This document shows positions 25,892 through 35,042 of a DNA stretch of 60,843 nt, piece by piece (position 1 is the stretch's first letter; every line of letters starts with the position of its first letter). This DNA is from Acidobacteriota bacterium (GTDB lineage Bacteria; Acidobacteriota; Terriglobia; Bryobacterales; Bryobacteraceae): positions 1 through 60,843 of the forward strand of contig CANIVU010000050.1 in the NCBI GenBank assembly GCA_947470805.1. Direction: 5' to 3'. The position numbers and the translations under genes are program-made. Under the pieces are notes generated by a model. The model was not told where the DNA came from, ran no database searches, and saw only the letters and a program-made list of their open reading frames with translations.

Positions 25892-27244
25892 ATGGAGTTT
25901 TCCCGTCGCGCTCTTCTCGGCACCCCGGCCGCCCTCGCCGCCCAGCCTGTCGCCGCCGCCCCGCCCAATATCGTCTTCCTCCTCTCCGACGATCACACCG
26001 CCGCCGACCTCGGCTGCTACGGCAACTCCCACATCCGCACCCCCAACCTCGACCGCCTCGCCCGCGAAGGCGTCCGCTTCGCCAACTGCTTCGTGGCGTC
26101 CTCCCAATGCAGCCCCAACCGCTCGGCTATCTTCACCGGTTGCGCCCCCCACACCACCTCCACCTCCCGCCTCCATACCCCCATGCCCCCGTGGGAGCCC
26201 AGCTTTCTCGAACAGCTCAAAGCCCGCGGCTATTTCACCGGCGGCTTCCGCAAGGTCCACCAGGGCGAAGACTTCAACCGCCGCTTCGATTTCTACACTG
26301 CCAACAAAAACGCCAAATTCGAAACTTTCTTCGATAAACTCCCCGCCGGCAAGCCATTCTTTCTCCACGTCGGCTTCACCGACCCCCACCGACCCTACGT
26401 CAAAGGCGCCATCCCCACCCCGCACGATCCCGCCAAAGTCCGTCTCCCTCGCTTCCTCCCCGACTCAAAAGAAGTCCGCGACGACCTCGTCAACTACCAC
26501 GACTTCATCGCCCGCATGGACGCCGAATGTGGCGAACTCCTCGCCCTCCTCGAAGCCCGCGGCCTCACCGGCAACACCGTCGTCTTCTTCTCCGGCGACA
26601 ACGGCATGCCCTTCCCCGGCGCCAAAGGAACCTGTTACGACCCCGGCCTCAACGTCCCCTTGATCGTCAAATGGCCCGGCGTCGCCAAACCCGGCTCCGT
26701 CCGCAACGAACTCATCTCCCACGTCGATCTCCCCGCCACCTGGGTCGAAATCGCCGGCAGCACCGTCACATCCAAAATGCAGGGCCGTCCCTTTACCAAT
26801 CTCCTCAAAGGCGCCAACTACACCCCCCGCGAAGCCGTCTTCTCCGAACGCAACTGGCACGACAACTTCGACCCCATCCGTTCCGTCCGCACCGAGCGCT
26901 ACAAACTCATCTTCAACGCCGCCCCCCACTTTCCCTACCGCCCCGCCTGGGATCTCGACGGCAGCCCCTCCTGGAAGTCCTACCAGGAAATGGGCCGTCG
27001 CGGTGCTCTCCAACCCCACCACCTCCGCCTCCTCCAACCCGCCCGCCCCGTCGTCGAGATGTACGACCTCAAATCGGACCCCGACGAATTCCACAACATC
27101 GCCGACGATCCCGCCCACGCCACCACCAAAAAAGATTTGTTGAAACGATTGAGCGACTGGATGCACCAAACTTACGACTTCCTCCCCCCGGCCTTTGCCG
27201 GACCGGGCGAACCCAAAGGGCGCGGATGGCCCGTCTCGTTATGA
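25892..27244 (+). CDS. Sulfatase (type I, formylglycine-dependent)
   Basis: 450 residues with Tat-like leader (MEFSRRALLGTPAALAAQ). The alkaline-phosphatase-fold metal motif NIVFLLSDDHTAADLGCYG starts near residue 26. The sulfatase signature CSPNR (73-77) followed by SAIFTG has the cysteine that is converted to formylglycine. HVGFTDPHRPY and FFSGDNGMPF provide further metal ligands. Members remove sulfate esters from sugars; this is of the iduronate-2-sulfatase-like (S1_7-type) style. No maturase (FGE) gene is in the window. It fits the neighbouring carbohydrate-processing genes. Confidence 0.88.
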   Translation: MEFSRRALLGTPAALAAQPVAAAPPNIVFLLSDDHTAADLGCYGNSHIRTPNLDRLAREGVRFANCFVASSQCSPNRSAIFTGCAPHTTSTSRLHTPMPPWEPSFLEQLKARGYFTGGFRKVHQGEDFNRRFDFYTANKNAKFETFFDKLPAGKPFFLHVGFTDPHRPYVKGAIPTPHDPAKVRLPRFLPDSKEVRDDLVNYHDFIARMDAECGELLALLEARGLTGNTVVFFSGDNGMPFPGAKGTCYDPGLNVPLIVKWPGVAKPGSVRNELISHVDLPATWVEIAGSTVTSKMQGRPFTNLLKGANYTPREAVFSERNWHDNFDPIRSVRTERYKLIFNAAPHFPYRPAWDLDGSPSWKSYQEMGRRGALQPHHLRLLQPARPVVEMYDLKSDPDEFHNIADDPAHATTKKDLLKRLSDWMHQTYDFLPPAFAGPGEPKGRGWPVSL

Positions 27245-27286
27245 CGGCTAAGATTCGCTATTTCTTCGCCTTGCGGGCATTTTGTC

Positions 27287-27316
27287 TTGACAGACCTGTG
27301 TCCAAACTGGTACTGT
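27287..27316 (+). promoter_or_regulatory. Sigma-70-like promoter upstream of the M23 peptidase gene
   Basis: TTGACA (27287-27292) and TACTGT (27311-27316) separated by 18 bases. The -35 is a perfect consensus, the -10 matches at T1, A2 and T6. It is about 160 bases upstream of the gene start, in a 232-base gene-free stretch with lower GC than its surroundings. Confidence 0.45.
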
Positions 27317-27476
27317 GTGCTTTCCGTCTCACTGATGTGGCGGAATGCAACACCGAACCGACCTCCCCCAGTCTGATCGGATTCAGACAACGCGGTTCAA
27401 ACGAAGCTGCCGGTCGTTTCCATCCCCCTGCTTGATAGTCAATGAATTCCAAAACTAGCCAAGCTAGAGAGAGCCG

Positions 27477-28370
27477 ATGAATCAGCCTTATTTCGTACTC
27501 GTATTAGCGCATTCCGTTCATGGCCGTCTTCGCCGGATGCATGTGTCTCACACCATCCTCTACACGTTATTGGCCTTGGCGATGGTCGGTGGTTTCACGG
27601 TAGTCGGCTTCCTGACTAGCTACGCGAGAATGGCCTGGAAAGTGGCTAACTATAACCACTTGCGCGACGAAGTTTCCACGCTGCAGCAAAAGTATCAGGC
27701 CCTCGCCCGCACCAACGAGCAGACCAAGGAACAGTTGGCCACCCTGCAAATGTTGGCGTCCGAAGTCTCCTCCGCCTACGGAATCAAGGAACGCCTGGAA
27801 GGTCCGGCCTCCATCTCCGGCGAAAGCCGTCTGGTCCCCACCTACCAGCAGTCGCTCGAACGCTTCGATTTGCTCCGCACTGCCCGCCTCTACACGCCCG
27901 GCACCCGCCGCATTAACCGCACCTGGCAGACCAACGTCGTTCCGAACCTCTGGCCCGTTTCCGGCCGCCTTCTCTCCAGCTTCGGTTCCCGGTCCGATCC
28001 GTTCACCGGCGGCAGTTCGTTCCATTCCGGCGTCGACATCTCCGCGGCCACCGGCACGCCCATTCGGGTCACCGCCGACGGCATCGTGAAGTCCGCCGAA
28101 TGGTCTGGAGCCTACGGCAAGCTGATCGTCATCGATCATGGCGGCGGCGTGGAAACCTACTACGCCCACATGAGTTCCTTTGACGTGATTCCCGGCCAGG
28201 ACGTCCGTCGCTCCCAGGTCATCGGCAAGTCCGGTGGCACGGGTCGCGCCACCTCCCCGCACCTGCACTACGAAGTCCGTCAGGGCGGCGCGCCGGTCAA
28301 TCCCTACAAATATCTGGCACGTTCCATCATTTTGGGCGACGCGCCCGTGCGCAAGGACCTGCCTTTCTAA
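27477..28370 (+). CDS. M23 family endopeptidase (LytM-type), membrane anchored
   Basis: 297 residues. One membrane helix (about 27-48) near the N-terminus, a coiled coil (about 58-105), then a LytM domain with the zinc ligands H183 and D187 in HSGVDISA, H231 in YYAHMSS and H262-LH264 in SPHLHYEV; all catalytic positions are present, so it is probably an active peptidoglycan endopeptidase rather than an EnvC-like activator. The layout (TM, coiled coil, LytM) is that of bacterial cell-shape and division hydrolases. AGAGAGAG precedes the ATG. Confidence 0.9.
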   Translation: MNQPYFVLVLAHSVHGRLRRMHVSHTILYTLLALAMVGGFTVVGFLTSYARMAWKVANYNHLRDEVSTLQQKYQALARTNEQTKEQLATLQMLASEVSSAYGIKERLEGPASISGESRLVPTYQQSLERFDLLRTARLYTPGTRRINRTWQTNVVPNLWPVSGRLLSSFGSRSDPFTGGSSFHSGVDISAATGTPIRVTADGIVKSAEWSGAYGKLIVIDHGGGVETYYAHMSSFDVIPGQDVRRSQVIGKSGGTGRATSPHLHYEVRQGGAPVNPYKYLARSIILGDAPVRKDLPF

Positions 28371-28444
28371 TACAATGCTTGGGACCACTCGTCCCGCATG
28401 AATTGGATCTCCTCCGGGGACTGTGGCTGAATAGGAATCACGTC

Positions 28445-29470
28445 ATGTCACCCGTACGCATCCGCTTGTTCGCCGCCGCCGCTGGCGCTCTCCTCCTCAT
28501 GGCCGCCGCCCACCGTTCGCACACCCCGTTGGTGATGTCCAACGCCGCGAACGCCCTGCTCGCCTCGCTAAACGCCGAGCAGAAGGCCAAGGCCGTCTTC
28601 TCCTTCAACGACGCAGAACGCCTCAACTGGCACTTCATCCCCCGCGAGCGCAAAGGCCTCAGCTATAAGCTCATGACCACCGAGCAGCGCCCCCTCGCCC
28701 TCGCCCTCCTCAGCGCCAGCCTCAGCCAGCAGGGCTTCGTCAAGGCCACCTCCATCATGAGCCTTGAAGAGATCCTCAAGATCCAGGAAAACAACACCCC
28801 GCCCGGCCGCCGCGACCCCGAAAACTACTTCTTCTCCATCTTCGGCACCCCGTCGGAAACCGGCACCTGGGGCTTCCGCTTCGAAGGCCACCACTGCGCC
28901 ATGAACTTCACCATCGTCGATAACAAAGTGGCCTCCAGCCCCATGTTCTACGGCACCAACCCCGCTGAAGTGAAGACCGGCCCCCGCGCCGGCCTCCGCG
29001 TCCTCGGTCACGAAGAAGACTTCGGCCGCGCCCTCGTCAAGGCCCTCACGCCCGAACAGCAGAAGGTGGCCATCGTCGCCCCCGTTGCCCTCAAGGACAT
29101 CATCACCATGGCCGACCGCAAAGCCGCCCTCACCGGCCAGCCCTCCGGTCTCTCGGCCGCCAAGATGACCGCCGCCCAGCGCGCGTTGCTCCAAAACCTG
29201 CTCGAAGAATACGCTAACAATGTTCCCGAACAGGGCGCCGCCGCCCGCCGCGAACAGATCAAAAAGGCTGGCAACAACATCAACTTCGCCTGGACCGGCG
29301 GCGTTGAAAAGGGTGAAGGCCACTACTATCGCGTCCAGGCCCCCGCGTTCCTGGTGGAGTACGACAACACCCAGAACAATAACAACCACGTCCACGCCGT
29401 CTGGCGCGATTACAACGGCGATTTCGGCTTCGATCTGCTCGGCAACCACTACCAGACCAGCCACAAGTAA
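28445..29470 (+). CDS. DUF3500 domain secreted protein
   Basis: 341 residues from ATG 28445, with AGGA upstream and a signal peptide (MSPVRIRLFAAAAGALLLMA). The DUF3500 pattern is clear: LNAEQKAKAVFSFNDAERLNW-type opening, WHFIPRERKGL, FSIFGTPSETGTWGFRFEGHH, and the C-terminal HYYRVQAPAFLVEYDNTQN and HVHAVWRDYNGDFG. Function unknown; the conserved histidines and acidic residues suggest metal binding. A GGGAC-CACTC-GTCCC hairpin lies at 28381-28395 in its leader without a T-run. Probably co-transcribed with the M23 peptidase gene. Confidence 0.85.
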   Translation: MSPVRIRLFAAAAGALLLMAAAHRSHTPLVMSNAANALLASLNAEQKAKAVFSFNDAERLNWHFIPRERKGLSYKLMTTEQRPLALALLSASLSQQGFVKATSIMSLEEILKIQENNTPPGRRDPENYFFSIFGTPSETGTWGFRFEGHHCAMNFTIVDNKVASSPMFYGTNPAEVKTGPRAGLRVLGHEEDFGRALVKALTPEQQKVAIVAPVALKDIITMADRKAALTGQPSGLSAAKMTAAQRALLQNLLEEYANNVPEQGAAARREQIKKAGNNINFAWTGGVEKGEGHYYRVQAPAFLVEYDNTQNNNNHVHAVWRDYNGDFGFDLLGNHYQTSHK

Positions 29471-29521
29471 GTAACAAAACGGACGATGAAGGGACCCGCG
29501 GGGCCATGCTAGAGTGTGGAT

Positions 29522-30616
29522 ATGCATGAGGCCCCGCCCCCCGTCCGCCGCTTCTCGCGGCGTGCGATTCTGGCCGCCGGCCTCTCCCCGGCGCTCTTCG
29601 CCAACAAGGGACAGGATCTCCCCGGGGAAGCCAAAAAGTTCCTCGACGCCGCCACCGAATTCGAAATCCTCCGCGTCACTTCCCTCGAACACAACTCCTG
29701 GATGCCCCTGGCGTCCAACCGCGCCCTCACCCGCAAAGGCGAAGCCCTGCTCTTCGCCAGTGATCTCTCCGGCACCCCCCAGCTCTACCGCCACGATTTC
29801 AAACTCAATAAAATCCGCCAGCTCACCGAAGCCGCCCAGCTGAATACCAACACCTTCACCTGGACCGCCGCCGACCGTTCCGTCATCTACCTCGACGGCC
29901 GCAAAGTCCTCCAAACCGCCACCGCCCGCGACCGCCTCATCACCGAACTCCCCGAAGACTGGGCCCAACTCCCCCGCGTCACCGCCAGCGACGACGGCCT
30001 CACCGTCATCGTCTCTTCTTCCAACGGAACCAAAACGCGCATCGCCTCCACCGGCCGCGCCGCCGCTACTCTCGAAGAACGCGACGGCGACATCGGCACC
30101 CTCTGCCTCCGCCCCCGCCGCGCCGGCCTCTCCTACATGGCCAACGGCGCTCTGCGCTACATCCCCCTCGACACCCGCAAACCCGTCACTCTCGCCACCG
30201 CCCCCGGCGAAGTCCTCTCCGCCTACTGGACCGCCGACGGCGCCTCGCTCCTCTATCTCCTCAAACCCGCCGGCCCCGGCCGCCTCGCCGAGATCCGCGA
30301 AATCGTCCCCGAAGGCAACAAGGATTCCCTCGTCACCAAAACCTCCCAGTTCGGCCACTTCCAGCGCAACGGCGACGCCACCGTCTTCCTCGGCGCCAGC
30401 TCCAGCGCCGCCTCCCCCCACATCCTCCTCCTCCTCCGCTCCGTCAAACGCGAACTCACCATCTGCGAACACCGCGCCTCCGACCCCCGTCTCACCCGCG
30501 CCGTCCTCTCCCAAAGTTCCACCCGCATGGCGTTTCAAACCGACCGCCACGGCAAGATGGTCATCTACGCCATGGCCGTCGAACGCCTCATCGAGCAGAC
30601 CGAAGAGAACACCTAA
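29522..30616 (+). CDS. TolB-like beta-propeller protein with Tat-like leader
   Basis: 364 residues from ATG 29522 (GTG 29516 is an alternative). Leader RRFSRRAILAAGLSPALF suggests Tat export. The body shows propeller blades with WD40/TolB-like strands: LLFASDLSGTPQLYRHDF, KIRQLTEAAQLNTNTFTW, VIYLDGRKVLQT and AYWTADGASLLYLLK. The general form is like oligogalacturonate-lyase-type or PD40 propellers, but no catalytic residues could be identified. It starts 51 bases after the DUF3500 gene. Confidence 0.65.
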   Translation: MHEAPPPVRRFSRRAILAAGLSPALFANKGQDLPGEAKKFLDAATEFEILRVTSLEHNSWMPLASNRALTRKGEALLFASDLSGTPQLYRHDFKLNKIRQLTEAAQLNTNTFTWTAADRSVIYLDGRKVLQTATARDRLITELPEDWAQLPRVTASDDGLTVIVSSSNGTKTRIASTGRAAATLEERDGDIGTLCLRPRRAGLSYMANGALRYIPLDTRKPVTLATAPGEVLSAYWTADGASLLYLLKPAGPGRLAEIREIVPEGNKDSLVTKTSQFGHFQRNGDATVFLGASSSAASPHILLLLRSVKRELTICEHRASDPRLTRAVLSQSSTRMAFQTDRHGKMVIYAMAVERLIEQTEENT

Positions 30617-30647
30617 TACACCCCTTCCCCCTGCCGATATGCCCTTT

Positions 30648-30695
30648 GTAGTTACTGATGGTACTGAAACTACTAGTTGGCGATTTTGCTACAAT
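30648..30695 (+). promoter_or_regulatory. Inverted repeat and -10-like box upstream of the Hpt gene
   Basis: GTAGTT 30648-30653 and AACTAC 30668-30673 form a perfect inverted repeat with a 14-base spacer that itself repeats TACTGA. TACAAT at 30690-30695 is a good -10. No consensus -35 is present 17 bases upstream; the repeat ends where the -35 would be, which suits an activator or repressor site. The gap is AT-richer than neighbouring genes. Confidence 0.3.
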
Positions 30696-30761
30696 GAGGC
30701 CGTCCACCGAAAAACACCTCTGCACTGTGGGGTTCGGCGGACCAAGTCGAGAGGAGTTCGT

Positions 30762-31118
30762 ATGAAGTTTTCCAGTGAGCTGGCAAAACTGGACTGCGCC
30801 GTTGCTTTGGAACGTTTGGGAGGGGACGAGGAACTGCTGCGCGAAGGGGCGGGCCTGTTTCTCGACGAATACCCAATGCTGATGGACGAAATCCGCTCGG
30901 CGGCCCTTGCACGGGACGCCGATGCGCTGCAACGCGCTGCCCACAGCATGAAGGGCTCGGTCTCTAACTTCGGTGCTGATGGCGTCTACCAGGCAGCCTT
31001 CGCTCTCGAAAAGAAGGGCCGCGCCGGCGACCTCGACGAACTCGAACCCTGCATCGATCGCCTCGCCTGCGCCCTCGCACATATCCACCCCGCCCTCGTT
31101 GTTCTGGCTGAGAATTAG
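30762..31118 (+). CDS. Stand-alone Hpt (histidine phosphotransfer) protein
   Basis: 118 residues from ATG 30762, preceded by a strong GAGAGGAG ribosome site; the longer frame from 30639 lacks one. Hpt four-helix bundle with the phospho-acceptor H61 in AAHSMKGSVSNFG. Such proteins shuttle phosphate between receiver domains and hybrid kinases. No kinase or response regulator is nearby, so the partners must be encoded elsewhere; the membrane PAS protein at 18-19.5 kb lacks any phosphorelay domain. Followed by mqnD after 54 bases. Confidence 0.85.
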   Translation: MKFSSELAKLDCAVALERLGGDEELLREGAGLFLDEYPMLMDEIRSAALARDADALQRAAHSMKGSVSNFGADGVYQAAFALEKKGRAGDLDELEPCIDRLACALAHIHPALVVLAEN

Positions 31119-31172
31119 CCCGAAAAACCCGGTTCTGACTGGTGCTTTGCTATAGTGGGACTACCACTTAGT

Positions 31173-32009
31173 ATGGATCTTCAGGAACTCGTTTGCGCCC
31201 ATAGTCCCGATTCCGATGACGCCTATATGTTCTACGGTCTGGCGACTCGGAAAATCCGCTCCAAGCTGTTACTCTTCCGCCACCAGCTCGAAGATATTCA
31301 GTCGCTCAACAAACGGGCGATGAACGGCGAATACGCGCTCACTGCGATTTCCTATCACGCCTACCCCTATGTGGCCGATAAGTACTTCGTCATGGCCTCC
31401 GGCTCCAGCGTTGGTGACGGCTACGGCCCCGTCCTCGTCTCGCTCCACCCCATGAGCGTCGATGACATCAAAGGCAAACGCATCGCCATCCCCGGCCGCC
31501 TCACCACCGCCTTCCTCACCCTCAATATCATCCAACCGGATTTTATCCCTGTGGAAGTCCCCTTCGACCGCATCCTAGATGCTGTCAAGGACGGTGTGGC
31601 CGACATCGGTCTCGTCATCCACGAAGCCCAGTTGACCTACTCTAAAGTCGGTTTCCACCAGATCCTCGACCTCGGCAAATGGTGGAAAAAAACCTACAAT
31701 ATGCCGCTGCCCCTCGGCTGCAACGTCCTCCGTCGCGATCTCGCCCCGGATGTCCGCGCCGAAGCCTGCCGCCTCATGCGCGACAGCATCCAGTATTCGC
31801 TCGACAACCATCCGGAAGCCCTCGAATACGCCATGCAGTTCGCCCGCGACATGGAGCCGGAACTGGCCAATAAGTTCATCGGCATGTACGTCAACCATTA
31901 CACGGTCGACTGCGGCGATGTCATCCCCAAGGCGGCCCAGAAACTCCTCGATCTCGGCCACGAAATCGGCTTGATTCCTAACCGCGTCGAAGTCGAAATC
32001 GCTCGCTAA
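31173..32009 (+). CDS. mqnD: 1,4-dihydroxy-6-naphthoate synthase-like protein (futalosine pathway)
   Basis: 278 residues from ATG 31173 (GTG 31155 is an alternative). Periplasmic-binding-protein-like fold used as an enzyme: MqnD cleaves cyclic de-hypoxanthine futalosine to 1,4-dihydroxy-6-naphthoate on the way to menaquinone. The signature HSPDSDDAYMFYGL at the N-terminus, SYHAYPYVADKY and the H-E pair in LVIHEAQLTY fit MqnD rather than MqnA. No signal peptide, as expected for the cytosolic enzyme. The other mqn genes are not in the window. Confidence 0.85.
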   Translation: MDLQELVCAHSPDSDDAYMFYGLATRKIRSKLLLFRHQLEDIQSLNKRAMNGEYALTAISYHAYPYVADKYFVMASGSSVGDGYGPVLVSLHPMSVDDIKGKRIAIPGRLTTAFLTLNIIQPDFIPVEVPFDRILDAVKDGVADIGLVIHEAQLTYSKVGFHQILDLGKWWKKTYNMPLPLGCNVLRRDLAPDVRAEACRLMRDSIQYSLDNHPEALEYAMQFARDMEPELANKFIGMYVNHYTVDCGDVIPKAAQKLLDLGHEIGLIPNRVEVEIAR

Positions 32010-32054
32010 CCGTTTCCTGTCAACTTTTTGCCCTCCGCATACGTCCCTCTATGT

Positions 32055-33341
32055 ATGCGATTGGCCTTTCTGTCCCTGTTGATGGCAACTGCCCTGGCCT
32101 GGTCCCAGGATCCGAAGTCCGCCGAACCCAAGCAGCGCGTCAAAGCCGCCAAGGCCCTGGCCAAGGAAGGCGCTCCCGGTGTCGAAAAACTCAAGCCGCT
32201 GTTGAGCGATGTCGACGCCAACGTCCGCCGCGCCGCCGTCGAATCGCTCGTCACCATCGGCGGCCAGGCCACGCTCGAACCCCTCACATACTCCCTCACC
32301 GATGGAGACGGCGAAGTCCAGCGCATGGCCTCCAACGGTCTCGTCAACTTCTACCTCCCCGGCTACTACCAGTCCGGCTGGCGCGGCCGCTTCAAGCGTG
32401 GTGCCGATTCCGTCATGGACCGTTTCCGCGGTGCCGACGAACCCGTCACCCCCTTCTACGTCGAAGCCCGCCCCGAAATCATCGCCGCCCTCGGCAAGGT
32501 AACCGCCGAATCCCCCTCCATGGACGGCCGCGCCGCCGCCGCCCGCGCCTTGGGCGTCCTCCGCGGCAAAGCCGCCAGCGAGCAACTCCTCGCCGCGCTG
32601 GCCACCAAAAACACCGCCGTCCTCTACGAAGTCCTCACCGCCTTCGAAAAAATCCGCAACCCCGCCGTCGCCCCCCGCCTCTTCTACATGCTCCGCGACC
32701 CCGACGAAAAGGTCCAAATCGCCGCCATCCAGACGGTGTCACTCCTCGGCAACAAAGAAGCCAACGCCCCTCTCCGCGAAGCCTGGGAACGCACGAAAAG
32801 TGATAAGGTCCGCCGCGCCCTTCTCGAAGCCATGGCCATGCTGCCCGACGAAGCCAACCGCCCGCTCTTCGAAAAATACCTACTCGATCAGGACGAACTG
32901 ATGCGCTCCGGCGCCGCCGAAGGTCTCGGCCGCCTCGCCAAAGCGGATGACCGCTCCCGCATGGAAACCCTCTGGGAAGGCGAACGCAAAATCCGCCCGC
33001 GCCTGTCGCTCGCCTACGCCCTCGTCAACATGGGCAAGTACGAAATCTCGGAGCTGAGCCCGCTCCAATACCTCATCAACACGCTCAATCACAAAGCTTG
33101 GAAGGGCGTCGCCCTCGGCTTCCTCAAGGATCTCGCCCCGGAAGCCTCCGTCCGCTTCGCCCTGCACACGGCTCTCCTGCAAGCCAACCGCGACGAAAAA
33201 ATCGCCCTCGCCGAAATCCTCGGAGACCGCGGTGCCAAGGATTCCGTCGAGCCGCTCGAAACCCTCGCCAAGGATCCCGACGCCGAAGTGGCCAGCGAAT
33301 CCCTCCGCGCCCTCCGCGTCCTCCGCCTGCGCCTGCAGTAG
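32055..33341 (+). CDS. Secreted HEAT-repeat protein
   Basis: 428 residues from ATG 32055, with signal peptide (MRLAFLSLLMATALAWSQ). Almost the whole mature chain is HEAT/PBS-lyase-type helical repeats of about 30 residues, for example LLSDVDANVRRAAVESLVTI, AAARALGVLRGK and LLDQDELMRSGAAEGLGRLA; at least nine can be counted. A scaffold for protein-protein contact in the periplasm or outside; partner unknown. It ends on the base before the convergent unknown gene of the galactose operon. Confidence 0.8.
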   Translation: MRLAFLSLLMATALAWSQDPKSAEPKQRVKAAKALAKEGAPGVEKLKPLLSDVDANVRRAAVESLVTIGGQATLEPLTYSLTDGDGEVQRMASNGLVNFYLPGYYQSGWRGRFKRGADSVMDRFRGADEPVTPFYVEARPEIIAALGKVTAESPSMDGRAAAARALGVLRGKAASEQLLAALATKNTAVLYEVLTAFEKIRNPAVAPRLFYMLRDPDEKVQIAAIQTVSLLGNKEANAPLREAWERTKSDKVRRALLEAMAMLPDEANRPLFEKYLLDQDELMRSGAAEGLGRLAKADDRSRMETLWEGERKIRPRLSLAYALVNMGKYEISELSPLQYLINTLNHKAWKGVALGFLKDLAPEASVRFALHTALLQANRDEKIALAEILGDRGAKDSVEPLETLAKDPDAEVASESLRALRVLRLRLQ

Positions 33342-33995
33342 TTAATTCGCCCGCGCCGCGAAGCTCCGCGCGTCGTCCATCTCATCGACGAACTCGGGCA
33401 ATTCGCCCAGCCCGGCATACTCCTTCGGCACCACAAACATGTTCACCGGGCTCAGCAACAGCAGCGAATGCGCCACCAGTTCCACCTCCGTCCGCTCTTC
33501 CAAGGGAACCCGCCGCAGCCCCACATGCGTGATGTGGCACACCGAATAGCCCAGCTCGTTCAGGTTCGGCGTGTCCATTGTCGCCACCGTGCCCTTGTAC
33601 CGCGCCTGCGCCCGTTCGTCGTCTGTTAACGCTGCCGCCACCGGCATCCGCCCGCTCAGCAATGCCTCGCGAATCATCCCGCAATCCGGCGTTCTCTGCT
33701 CCATCGCCAGCGATAGCAGATACATCGCCGGTGCGTCATCGGTGGGCACCAGCACGCGCCCGCTCGGATGCTGAATCTCACGCCCCCGCCCCATCCGCGG
33801 CCGGCGCACCAACAGCGGCATCGCGCGGTCCCGCACCCACTCCTGCAGCACCGCATGCCATCGCAGTGCGTCAAAACCAGAGACATTCGGGCGTGTGGGC
33901 GATTCCCGCCAGTTCGACGCAAGGCGGCGAAGCGCCACGCGGCTATATTCATCCAGACCGTTAAATCGTATCAGTGACAATATCGCGTCCCTCAA
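33342..33995 (-). CDS. Protein of unknown function at the end of the galactose operon
   Basis: 217 residues. I do not recognise it. It is rich in arginine near the N-terminus, has no signal peptide or membrane helix, and contains the segments RVLVPTDDAPAMYLLSLAM, YKGTVATMDTPNLNELGY and VELVAHSLLLLSPVNMFVVP, which look like well-folded alpha/beta sequence. TTG 33995 is used as start because no ATG precedes the conserved-looking part; GTG 33938 is an alternative. It follows galT by 42 bases on the same strand, so it is probably transcribed with it. Confidence 0.55.
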   Translation of the reverse strand: MRDAILSLIRFNGLDEYSRVALRRLASNWRESPTRPNVSGFDALRWHAVLQEWVRDRAMPLLVRRPRMGRGREIQHPSGRVLVPTDDAPAMYLLSLAMEQRTPDCGMIREALLSGRMPVAAALTDDERAQARYKGTVATMDTPNLNELGYSVCHITHVGLRRVPLEERTEVELVAHSLLLLSPVNMFVVPKEYAGLGELPEFVDEMDDARSFAARAN

Positions 33996-34037
33996 TAAGA
34001 GAGTGGCGCGAGCACGGAAATATTCTCACCCAGGGTT

Positions 34038-35042
34038 TTACCGGGATCGTAACATTGCCGCCGCCGCCTCCGGCGTAATGTCCCGCTGCGGCTGCGCAAA
34101 CATCTCATACCCCACCAGAAACTTCCGAACCGTTGCCGACCGCAGCAACGGCGGATAGAAGTGCGTATGAAAGTGCCAACCCGCCTGTGGCCCCGCATTC
34201 ACCGGCGCCTGATGCAGTCCCATCGAATACGGAAACGGCGCCGCGAACAGCCGGTCGTACCGTCGCGTCAACGCGCTCAAAATCTCCGCAAACGCCCCGT
34301 CTTCCTCCGGCGTCTGCTCCCGCAAACTCCCATAATGCCGCCGCGGTACGATCATCGTCTCAAACGGCCACACCGCCCAGAACGGCACCAGCGCCACAAA
34401 ATGCGCGTTCTCACAAACCATCCGCTCCCCCGCCGCCAACTCTTCTTCCAACACCGCCTCCAGCAACGACCGCCCGTTCCTCTCCCAATACTCCCCCTGC
34501 GTCGCCGTCTCCACCGCCATCTCCTCCGGCAGCGTCTGGTTCGCCCACACCTGCCCGTGCGGATGCGGATTGCTCGCCCCCATCATCGCCCCGCGGTTCT
34601 CGAAAATCTGCACGCTCCGCACCCAGTCCACTCGTGCCAGCGACGCATACTCCGCCCGCCACATCCCGATTACGTCCCGGATCTGTTCCACCGTCATCCG
34701 CGCCATCGTCAGGCTGTGGTGCGGCGAATAACAAAGCACCCGGCAAATCCCAGCCTCCGGCTCCGCCCGCAGCAACGAACTCCCGTGTTCAACCTGCCCC
34801 CGAACCTCCGGCAGCAAAGCCGCAAAGTCATTCCCAAACGCGAACGTCCCCTCGTAAGCCGGGTTCGTTTCCCCATTCGCCCGTTGGTTCCCAGGACACA
34901 AATAACACCCCGGGTCATACGCCACATCGGCCCCGGAAACCGCCACATCCTCCTGCCCCTGCCACGGCCGCTGCGTCCGGTGCGGCGATACCAGCATCCA
35001 CCGCCGCGTTAGCGGATTCCAACGCCGGTGCACCCCGCTCAC
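34038..35042 (-). CDS. galT: Galactose-1-phosphate uridylyltransferase
   Basis: 334 residues. GalT swaps UMP between UDP-glucose and galactose-1-phosphate in the Leloir pathway. The active-site motif SNPHPHGQVW (157-166) with nucleophile H162 is present, together with the zinc-type CYLCPG (46-51) and HFHTHFYPP. GTG 35042 was chosen because it overlaps the galK stop in the classic GTGA arrangement; a TTG at 35057 is open but less likely. Third enzyme of the galM-galK-galT operon on the minus strand. Confidence 0.92.
   Translation of the reverse strand: MSGVHRRWNPLTRRWMLVSPHRTQRPWQGQEDVAVSGADVAYDPGCYLCPGNQRANGETNPAYEGTFAFGNDFAALLPEVRGQVEHGSSLLRAEPEAGICRVLCYSPHHSLTMARMTVEQIRDVIGMWRAEYASLARVDWVRSVQIFENRGAMMGASNPHPHGQVWANQTLPEEMAVETATQGEYWERNGRSLLEAVLEEELAAGERMVCENAHFVALVPFWAVWPFETMIVPRRHYGSLREQTPEEDGAFAEILSALTRRYDRLFAAPFPYSMGLHQAPVNAGPQAGWHFHTHFYPPLLRSATVRKFLVGYEMFAQPQRDITPEAAAAMLRSR

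Noticed and set aside
28568-30550. 660-codon minus-strand open frame over DUF3500 and the propeller gene
   Set aside because: Same antisense effect; repetitive Gly/Ala/Glu sequence without domain, and spans two well-supported + strand genes.
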